From NCBI GenBank assembly GCA_021785235.1, contig JAJYGB010000623.1, forward strand, positions 1 through 5,914: a stretch of DNA of 5,914 nt. The letters run 5' to 3'. Each line of letters opens with the position of its first letter. Positions within the stretch are counted from its first letter, which is position 1. Source of the stretch: Bacteroidota bacterium. Lineage in GTDB: Bacteria; Bacteroidota; Kryptoniia; Kryptoniales; JAKASW01. The notes under the pieces are model-generated. The model worked only from the letters and a program-made list of their open reading frames with translations, had not been told where the DNA came from and searched no databases. This document shows, piece after piece, positions 1 through 4,165 of this stretch. A program made the position numbers and the translations under genes.

Positions 1-507
1 GTTACCGGCCGCAAGTGCGGGCCCGATTTTGTGCGCCACAAGGTTAAGCGGAAAATTGAAAGGCGTGATACTCGCGACGGGCCCCACGGGAAATCGCCTT
101 ACTACTCCCCAGCGCCTCTCCGAACCGGCCGCAAGGTCGAGAGATACGACCTCGCCGGGAATTCGCCTGGCTTCCTCGGCAGCGATAGAAAAAGTAAGTC
201 CCGCCCTGTCCACTTCCGCACGGGAATACTGAATCGGCTTGCCGGATTCCAGCGTTATTATTCTTGCGATCTCTTCTCTGCGGGCACTGAGTTGAGACGC
301 GGTGCTCTCAAGTATCGCCGCGCGTTTGTAGGAGGGGAGTTTTCTCGTTAGTTCAAATGCCTTCACCGCGGCGTCGATGGCACGCTCCACCTCGCCCTCC
401 CCCGCCTGGCAGACTTCCCCGACAACGGTGCCGTCGAACGGATTCATCACCGCGGCAAGATCTCTAGTCTCGATCCAACTTCCGCCGACGAACAATTTGT
501 ACTTCAT
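1..507 (-). CDS. NAD(P)-dependent aldehyde dehydrogenase, N-terminal part (cut by window edge)
   Basis: The first 169 codons of an aldehyde dehydrogenase are present; the remainder lies beyond the left edge. The protein starts MKYKLFVGGSW, the usual beta-strand opening of the family, followed by an N-P-F-D-G turn (22-26), E-S-G-K-P at 87-91, and the Rossmann-side block P-F-N-F-P at 149-153 leading to G-P-A-L-A-A-G-N at 162-169. N151 matches the oxyanion-hole Asn of ALDHs (Asn169 of human ALDH2). The catalytic Cys and general-base Glu would lie outside the window. The G-S-E-R-R-W stretch and the F-P-V-G-P-V segment resemble the lactaldehyde / non-phosphorylating glyceraldehyde-3-phosphate / succinate-semialdehyde subgroup, but the substrate cannot be fixed from this half. 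ATG at 507 is chosen because the protein opens as family members do; the ATGs at 515 and 512 are out of frame. A weak GGCGGG lies upstream. The gene follows proS by 87 nt on the same strand, with a hairpin between, so cotranscription is uncertain. Confidence 0.93.
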   Translation of the reverse strand, partial: MKYKLFVGGSWIETRDLAAVMNPFDGTVVGEVCQAGEGEVERAIDAAVKAFELTRKLPSYKRAAILESTASQLSARREEIARIITLESGKPIQYSRAEVDRAGLTFSIAAEEARRIPGEVVSLDLAAGSERRWGVVRRFPVGPVASITPFNFPLNLVAHKIGPALAAGN

Positions 508-551
508 CGCATCATCCCGCCATACATTCTCAAAACGAACACACCTGACGA

Positions 552-586
552 CGCTGCGGGTTGGCTCACCAAGGCCCGCCGCAGCG
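552..586 (-). terminator. GC-rich hairpin between proS and the aldehyde dehydrogenase gene
   Basis: CGCTGCGG at 552-559 is perfectly complementary to CCGCAGCG at 579-586, giving an 8-bp GC-rich stem. The loop contains a nested TTGG/CCAA stem (561-564 with 569-572). It begins 9 nt past the proS stop codon. On the minus strand the sequence after the stem is TCGTCAGGTGTGTTCG, with no immediate T run, so this is not a classic intrinsic terminator. It could be a weak or Rho-assisted terminator, a 3'-end stabiliser of the proS message, or a processing site inside a proS-aldehyde dehydrogenase transcript. The inverted repeat is seen directly; its function is inferred. Confidence 0.35.
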
Positions 587-594
587 AGTCTATA

Positions 595-2289
595 TCATTT
601 CTTCAAGAGAGTCTTTATCTCGGCAATCACCTGGCTGCCCGGAACAATTTTCCGTTCGCCGGTATCCCTCACCTTCAACTCTATATTTCCCTGCTTGAGG
701 TTTCTCTCGCCGACAATCACCTGTACCGGCATGCCGAGGAGGTCGGCGTCCTTGAATTTGAAGCCCGGGCTTACCCCCTGGCGGTCGTCATAGAGGACAT
801 CAATCCCCGCTTCAGTGAGTTCCGCAAAAAGCTTCTCCGCCGCCGCCACTACATCCTTGTTATCCATGTTCACGGAAGCCAGATGAACGTCGAACGGGGC
901 AATCGACTTGTCCCACTTGATACCGTTATCATCGTGGTTCTGCTCGATGTGGCAAGCGATTATGCGCTCGACTCCTATTCCGTAACTCCCCATCACAACC
1001 GATTTTTCGGTGCCGGACTCGTCGAGGAAGTTCGCGTGGAGTGAAACGGAATACTTCGTGCCGAGCTTGAAGATGTGCCCTATCTCGATGGCGTGTACGA
1101 CTCTAAGGCTGCGTCCGCAGTTAGTGCATGACTCGCCCGGTTCAATCGTGCGGAGATCGTAGTAACCGTCGATCTTGACGTCGCGATTGAAATCGATGTG
1201 GGCAATGTGAAAATCGTCTTTGTTCGCGCCGCTTATGAGTTCGTTCGCATTTTCGAGCCGCTTATCGGCTATGATCCTGAAATTTTTCAAGCCTATCGGG
1301 CCGATCGAACCCGCGTTAGCACCTGTAAATTTCGCCAACTCCTCCGCCTGCATCGCGACCGCGTTCCGGCCGAGCGCGGTTGTGAGCTTCGCTTCATTAA
1401 GCTGATCGTTTCCTGACATGAGGACAAGGACCGCGGAATTGTCGGCCTTGTAGACAAGCGATTTCGCAAGGCGCTCCGTGGAGATCTTCAGGAATTCCGC
1501 AAGCTGGTCGATCGTCTTGATATTGGGAGTATGTATCTCCTCAACAGGATTGGAACCGTCGAGTCTGCCTATCGATTTGAGGCTGCTGGAGGCGACTTCA
1601 AGATTCGCCGCATATCCGCAGTTATCACAGAGGGCACACGTATCCTCGCCGTCCGGCGACTCGACCATAAATTCCTGCGAGCCGGTGCCTCCCATCGCGC
1701 CGCTCGACGCGCCGACGATGAAAAACTTCAGGCCGCTCCTGGAGTAAATCTTCTTGTAGGCTTCCCTGTGAAGTCCATAGCTCTTATCCAGCTCTTCGAA
1801 GCTTCTATCGAACGTGTAAGAGTCCTTCATGAAGAACTGCCTGCCGCGGATGACGCCCGATCGGGGACGCGGCTCGTTCCGGAATTTCGTCTGGATCTGA
1901 TACCAGATCTGGGGAAGGTCACGGTACGACTTTATATTGTCACGGGCAATGGTCGTGAAGACTTCTTCGTGCGTCGGCGCAAGCACGAGAGGGCGGTTCT
2001 TCACATGAAACAGAGTGTCGCCGAAGGCCTCGACCCGTCCAGTTTCCTCCCAAATTTCCACCGGATTCAGCGCCGGGAGCTGGAATTCCTGTCCGCCTAT
2101 TGCGTCCATTTCCTCACGAATTATTTGCATAACTTTCTTCATGACGCGCCACCCCATCGGGAGCCAGGAGTAGATCCCCGCCGCGAGCGGCCGGATGAGT
2201 CCCGCCCTCACCATGAGGCGGTGGCTTGCCATAGTTGCGTCGGCAGGATTCTCCTTCAGCGTCGGAAGGAAATAGGTGCTCAGTCTCAT
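595..2289 (-). CDS. proS: Prolyl-tRNA synthetase, bacterial type with editing domain
   Basis: This cytoplasmic class II aminoacyl-tRNA synthetase charges tRNA-Pro with proline using ATP. It has 564 residues, close to the 572 of E. coli ProS. Visible parts in order: N-terminal catalytic block with M-R-L-S-T-Y-F-L-P-T and motif 1 around 44-76; the T-H-E triad at 106-108; motif 2 from F136 to Y158 (F-R-N-E-P-R-P-R, then R-G-R-Q-F); G-T-G-S-Q-E-F at 201-207; the inserted YbaK/INS editing domain about 254-380, with K276 in A-K-S-L-V matching the conserved editing-site Lys; motif 3 G-S-Y-G-I-G-V-E-R at 434-442; and a C-terminal anticodon-binding domain from about 466. Two C-x2-C pairs (C221/C224 and C388/C391) flank the editing domain and may bind zinc, as suggested for other ProRS with such pairs. 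The frame stays open to 2337, but ATG at 2289 is the start because the family begins M-R-L-S and a GGAGA site precedes it. A tRNA-Arg lies 86 nt upstream on the same strand. No frameshift is seen. Confidence 0.97.
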   Translation of the reverse strand: MRLSTYFLPTLKENPADATMASHRLMVRAGLIRPLAAGIYSWLPMGWRVMKKVMQIIREEMDAIGGQEFQLPALNPVEIWEETGRVEAFGDTLFHVKNRPLVLAPTHEEVFTTIARDNIKSYRDLPQIWYQIQTKFRNEPRPRSGVIRGRQFFMKDSYTFDRSFEELDKSYGLHREAYKKIYSRSGLKFFIVGASSGAMGGTGSQEFMVESPDGEDTCALCDNCGYAANLEVASSSLKSIGRLDGSNPVEEIHTPNIKTIDQLAEFLKISTERLAKSLVYKADNSAVLVLMSGNDQLNEAKLTTALGRNAVAMQAEELAKFTGANAGSIGPIGLKNFRIIADKRLENANELISGANKDDFHIAHIDFNRDVKIDGYYDLRTIEPGESCTNCGRSLRVVHAIEIGHIFKLGTKYSVSLHANFLDESGTEKSVVMGSYGIGVERIIACHIEQNHDDNGIKWDKSIAPFDVHLASVNMDNKDVVAAAEKLFAELTEAGIDVLYDDRQGVSPGFKFKDADLLGMPVQVIVGERNLKQGNIELKVRDTGERKIVPGSQVIAEIKTLLKK

Positions 2290-2296
2290 CAGATTA

Positions 2297-2301
2297 TCTC
2301 C
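2297..2301 (-). promoter_or_regulatory. Ribosome binding site deciding the proS start
   Basis: On the minus strand GGAGA occupies 2301-2297, with 8 nt between GGAG and the ATG at 2289. This supports the shorter 564-residue ProS over a 580-residue version from 2337, whose 16 extra residues match nothing in the family. Confidence 0.8.
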
Positions 2302-2344
2302 GGTATGGAACAACAGTCGGCGTGGGGCCGCCAGCATTCAACAG

Positions 2345-2356
2345 TTTGAATTCAAA
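2345..2356. repeat. 12-bp palindrome between tRNA-Arg and proS
   Basis: TTTGAATTCAAA is a perfect 12-bp palindrome in the 86-nt gap between the tRNA 3' end and the proS start codon. It sits 19 nt downstream of the mature tRNA end and may fold in the 3' trailer or be a protein-binding site. Short AT-rich palindromes also occur by chance, so no function is claimed. Confidence 0.3.
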
Positions 2357-2375
2357 ATTGAGAACTTAACAAATG

Positions 2376-2449
2376 TGCCCCCGGCGTGACTCGAACACGC
2401 GACACAGAGTTTAGGAAACTCTTGCTCTATCCAACTGAGCTACGGGGGC
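2376..2449 (-). tRNA. tRNA-Arg (anticodon CCU)
   Basis: This 74-nt cloverleaf decodes AGG arginine codons. The acceptor stem is GCCCCCG/CGGGGGC (7 perfect pairs) with discriminator A. The D-arm is GCTC-AGTTGGATA-GAGC, the anticodon arm AGAGT-TTCCTAA-ACTCT (anticodon CCT at 2415-2413), the variable loop GTGTC, and the T-arm GCGTG-TTCGAGT-CACGC. The base after the discriminator begins CATTT, so CCA is not encoded and must be added after transcription. It lies on the same strand as proS, 86 nt upstream of it, and 193 nt beyond the stop codon of the lipoprotein gene, which has its own terminator. The tRNA is therefore probably transcribed from the AT-rich stretch 2450-2577. No clear -35/-10 pair could be picked there. 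That stretch contains a TTTCCGGAAA palindrome (2471-2480) and two copies of TCAGATTC (2551-2558, 2568-2575). Confidence 0.97.
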
Positions 2450-2577
2450 GTGATTCACAAACAATTTATTTTTCCGGAAAGAGATATTCAATCAAATCCG
2501 GAGCTCGTTGAATCAATTTACGACTTGTGAACGATTGGAACAACGCCGGATCAGATTCCGCAGCGTCTCAGATTCGT

Positions 2578-2621
2578 GGAAAACAGGAAAGCCGGCCCGC
2601 GGACAATGCTGACCGGCTTTC
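2578..2621 (-). terminator. Intrinsic terminator of the lipoprotein gene
   Basis: On the minus strand GAAAGCCGG (2621-2613) pairs perfectly over 9 bp with CCGGCTTTC (2595-2587) across a 17-nt loop. It is followed by CTGTTTTCC (2586-2578), a short T-rich tail. The stem starts 21 nt after the lipoprotein stop codon. This separates the lipoprotein gene from the tRNA-Arg/proS unit. Confidence 0.7.
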
Positions 2622-2642
2622 GAAGTTTCAGGAACTCAACAG

Positions 2643-3644
2643 TTACAGCGAATAGAGAAAATACTGGACAATCTTCACCAACCGGGCATCCCTTGGATCC
2701 GCAGAGATTACATCCTGGTTGTGATAATCGGTCCACAGGTATTTTCCGCTGCCCAGGTAGTTCTCGATGATCACCCCCACGGTCGGAGTGGTCCCCCTGA
2801 TGACGGCATAAACTTTTGAAGACGGGGGGATATCCGAGAATTTTTCGTAGCCGGACAGACCTCTGGAATCCGAAGACTGCCACATCGCTACCGAGAATCC
2901 TAGATAGCCGCTCAACTTGGCGTCAATGACGAAGACAGAGTCGACAGCAGGTGCCTGATTGTCATACTCGGTGAAATAAGGTGAGAAGATTCTCTGAAGA
3001 TGGTAATAGTTGTAATGCCCTCCGTATACTTTGCCTCCCGCGTTGATATATCGGCCGTAAACCCTAGAGAGCGCGCGGTAACTTGACTCACTCCCTCCAT
3101 CGCAGTCCGAAAAAACAAGCGTGTATCCCTTCAGGAATGTCAATGCTTTATTTGAATCCGCCGCGATGCTGTCGTTCAAATCGTAAACAGATATCGAGTC
3201 GAATGTTGTAAATCCAATTATCGGGTCTCGCAGTACATCCTCGAGTTGTTCCGCACTTGCCTGCACGACCAGGACTTTTAGCGCGGTGTTCTGAGCCAGC
3301 TTCACGTTGCCCGCGTTTGTGCCCGCCTCACTGGCCTGGACGTTCACCGAAAACGACGTTTGGAAGATCGAGCCCATCTTCGCGACAAGAGTCTGCTGAC
3401 CGGCAGGCGCTTTGATCGTCGCGGTCCCGGTGCTGTCGGTCAGCGCTGCATACGTCGGATCATCGTCAGCTTTCCCCTGCAATTTGAGTATGGCCCCACC
3501 CTGCGGACTACCCGCTGGATTAAGCACTGTAGCGGTAACCGGATAAACCGGCCCACCAGAGTCGACCGGATTGCTCTTCTTGCAGCTCCCAAGTAACAGA
3601 CTAAAAGCCACGATCATGAAAAGAGCAGAATAACTGGACTTCAT
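2643..3644 (-). CDS. Secreted lipoprotein with carboxypeptidase-regulatory-like and amidotransferase-like domains, function unknown
   Basis: A 333-residue protein of unknown function. Residues 1-21 form a lipoprotein signal peptide: K2, a hydrophobic core 7-18, and lipobox L-G-S-C with lipidation predicted at C21. A low-complexity K-K-S-N-P-V-D-S-G-G linker follows. Residues 33-103 look like a carboxypeptidase regulatory-like / Ig-type beta sandwich (V-T-A-T-V-L-N-P-A-G, later T-D-S-T-G-T-A-T-I, then an A-G-Q-Q-T-L-V-A strand). From about 121 a second domain opens with A-L-K-V-L-V-V, then T-L-V-F-S-D-C-D-G-G-S-E (175-186), Y-I-N-A-G-G-K-V-Y-G-G (199-209) and K-Y-L-W-T-D-Y-H-N-Q (301-310). That strand-turn pattern is reminiscent of class I glutamine amidotransferase-like / ThuA-like folds, but the usual nucleophile-elbow and catalytic triad are not clear, so enzymatic activity is not claimed. 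The frame extends to 3731, but ATG 3644 is the start because it gives the signal peptide and has a strong Shine-Dalgarno site. It is probably anchored to a membrane facing the periplasm or the surface. Confidence 0.85.
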   Translation of the reverse strand: MKSSYSALFMIVAFSLLLGSCKKSNPVDSGGPVYPVTATVLNPAGSPQGGAILKLQGKADDDPTYAALTDSTGTATIKAPAGQQTLVAKMGSIFQTSFSVNVQASEAGTNAGNVKLAQNTALKVLVVQASAEQLEDVLRDPIIGFTTFDSISVYDLNDSIAADSNKALTFLKGYTLVFSDCDGGSESSYRALSRVYGRYINAGGKVYGGHYNYYHLQRIFSPYFTEYDNQAPAVDSVFVIDAKLSGYLGFSVAMWQSSDSRGLSGYEKFSDIPPSSKVYAVIRGTTPTVGVIIENYLGSGKYLWTDYHNQDVISADPRDARLVKIVQYFLYSL

Positions 3645-3648
3645 TTTG

Positions 3649-3654
3649 CCTCCC
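3649..3654 (-). promoter_or_regulatory. Strong ribosome binding site deciding the lipoprotein start
   Basis: On the minus strand AAAGGGAGG reads from 3657 to 3649, with four bases (CAAA) before ATG at 3644. This near-consensus site supports the start that yields a lipoprotein signal peptide over the longer frame from 3731. Confidence 0.8.
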
Positions 3655-3721
3655 TTTAGGAAAATTAAAATGTGTTTAACAGCTCCCTTGAACCCGGCAC
3701 GGCGCACGACCGGCCGTTCTG

Positions 3722-3734
3722 ACTTTGTCAAAGT
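3722..3734. repeat. 13-bp palindrome near the lipoprotein promoter
   Basis: ACTTTG-T-CAAAGT is a perfect inverted repeat of 6 bp around one central base. It overlaps the -10-like element of the candidate lipoprotein promoter and contains the hexamer TGTCAA, which recurs 26 bp away in the second palindrome. An operator is possible. Confidence 0.35.
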
Positions 3735-3757
3735 ATGGAATGAGCGCGAAATGTCAA
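3730..3757 (-). promoter_or_regulatory. Candidate promoter of the lipoprotein gene
   Basis: A perfect -35 hexamer TTGACA lies at 3757-3752 on the minus strand. After a 16-nt spacer comes TACTTT (3735-3730), a poor sigma70 -10. The sequence TACTTTG also loosely resembles the TAnnTTTG -7 element used in Bacteroidota, but it is one base short. The start site would fall roughly 80 nt upstream of the start codon. Two short palindromes overlap the two elements (see separate entries). The match is partial, so confidence is low. Confidence 0.3.
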
Positions 3758-3764
3758 CGTGACA
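3752..3764. repeat. 13-bp palindrome over the -35 hexamer
   Basis: TGTCA-ACG-TGACA is a perfect 5-bp inverted repeat with a 3-bp centre. It overlaps the TTGACA hexamer of the candidate lipoprotein promoter. Together with the palindrome at 3722-3734 it could be a paired regulator site, but part of the symmetry may simply come from the promoter hexamer. Confidence 0.3.
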
Positions 3765-3862
3765 AATCGCACTTACTCAGGGGTGGGGACGTAATCACTT
3801 TCGGAGATTTGGCAACACTTCATATCGAACCGCTATCCGGTAGTGGGGTATTTTGAAATTGA

Positions 3863-4002
3863 AAAGGAGAACACGTGCCGCCTTTCGGCATCCCGCGTAT
3901 CCCATTTTGATATTAATGTGCGGGAGATGACACAGAGCAAAACAAGATCACCACGGATCGGATCAGTATTAATGAATGATACGCGAGAATCCGTGCTTTT
4001 TT
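3863..4002 (+). ncRNA. Candidate structured small RNA or regulatory leader
   Basis: Three hairpins follow each other on the plus strand. TGCCG 3876-3880 pairs with CGGCA 3886-3890 (loop CCTTT). Directly abutting it, TCCCGCGTAT 3891-3900 pairs with ATGTGCGGGA 3916-3925 (eight Watson-Crick and two G-U pairs, 15-nt loop). Then CACGGAT 3952-3958 pairs with ATCCGTG 3989-3995, followed by CTTTTTT. The octamer TATTAATG appears at 3911-3918 and again at 3967-3974 in the third loop. AAAAGGAG (3862-3869) precedes GTG at 3875, opening an 11-codon frame ending at 3910 with four prolines, so a leader peptide is an alternative reading. The 5' boundary is arbitrary because I could not identify a convincing promoter. 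No known RNA family (6S, SRP, RNase P, tmRNA) was recognised. Confidence 0.25.
3952..4002 (+). terminator. Terminator-like hairpin in the intergenic region
   Basis: A perfect 7-bp stem CACGGAT/ATCCGTG encloses a 30-nt loop that can itself pair (GTAT 3966-3969 with ATAC 3979-3982). It is followed at once by C and six T's (3997-4002). There is no plus-strand protein gene upstream for it to end, which points to a short untranslated transcript or to attenuation of the GT117 leader. On the minus strand the flank TTGTTTTG is also T-rich, so bidirectional termination is possible. The long loop lowers confidence. Confidence 0.4.
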
Positions 4003-4133
4003 CCTTGTATTCCGCGTGCATGCATTGGGCACTGGATTCAAGCGCATACCATGCAGGCCGATCTGTTTCTAATGAAAGTAACCCACTACTCGCTAACCTT
4101 GTTTTTTCATGCCTATGGGGATAAATTGTGCGG

Positions 4134-4139
4134 TATAAT
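4134..4139 (+). promoter_or_regulatory. Perfect -10 hexamer upstream of the GT117 gene
   Basis: TATAAT lies 26 nt before the start codon, which would place transcription initiation about 20 nt upstream of the ATG. The bases at the expected -35 position (around 4111-4116, GCCTAT) do not match TTGACA, and there is no TG extension, so an activator or an alternative sigma factor may be needed. The hexamer is seen directly; its use is inferred. Confidence 0.4.
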
Positions 4140-4165
4140 ATTCCAACAAGTCAGGCGGGCTAACC

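Larger units (their letters stand above)
3765..4133. other. Intergenic region between divergent genes, no convincing protein gene
   Basis: This stretch separates the lipoprotein promoter from the GT117 promoter. It is more AT-rich than the flanking genes. Short open frames on both strands (plus 3843-4124, minus 3833-4021) lack a good ribosome binding site and resemble no family I know. What stands out is RNA-type structure on the plus strand between about 3863 and 4002, described separately. From 4003 to 4110 I see only a TGCATGCA palindrome (4018-4025) and a nearby CATGCA (4050-4055) that could pair with it. Confidence 0.5.

Noticed and set aside
377..793. 138-codon plus-strand frame across the proS/aldehyde dehydrogenase junction
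   Set aside because: Antisense to two real genes; low-complexity Ser/Thr/Pro-rich translation.
2290..2337. 16-residue N-terminal extension of ProS
   Set aside because: ProS proteins start at M-R-L-S/T; the GGAGA site fits ATG 2289.
1531..2349. 272-codon open frame on the plus strand
   Set aside because: It runs antisense through proS, whose protein is unmistakable; the product is arginine-rich with no family likeness and is a by-product of GC-rich codon use.
2290..2375. T-box riboswitch in front of proS
   Set aside because: The 86-nt gap is too short, contains no T-box-like sequence or specifier stem, and T-boxes are mainly found in Firmicutes and Actinobacteria.
2551..2575. Direct repeat TCAGATTC twice, 17 bp apart, as a regulatory iteron
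   Set aside because: Only two 8-bp copies in intergenic DNA next to a terminator; chance is a sufficient explanation.
3645..3731. 29-residue N-terminal extension of the lipoprotein
   Set aside because: It would bury the signal peptide and lipobox, and it covers the strong Shine-Dalgarno site in front of ATG 3644.
3946..3964. Three GATC sites within 19 bp as a methylation-sensitive switch
   Set aside because: No evidence of Dam methylation in this organism, and the cluster is explained by the overlapping GGATCGGATC repeat.
3833..4021. 62-codon minus-strand frame in the intergenic region
   Set aside because: No ribosome binding site, no hydrophobic segment or motif; consistent with chance in AT-richer DNA.
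3843..4124. 93-codon plus-strand frame in the intergenic region
   Set aside because: GTG start without a ribosome binding site, no recognisable motif, and it overlaps the hairpin cluster and its T-run.
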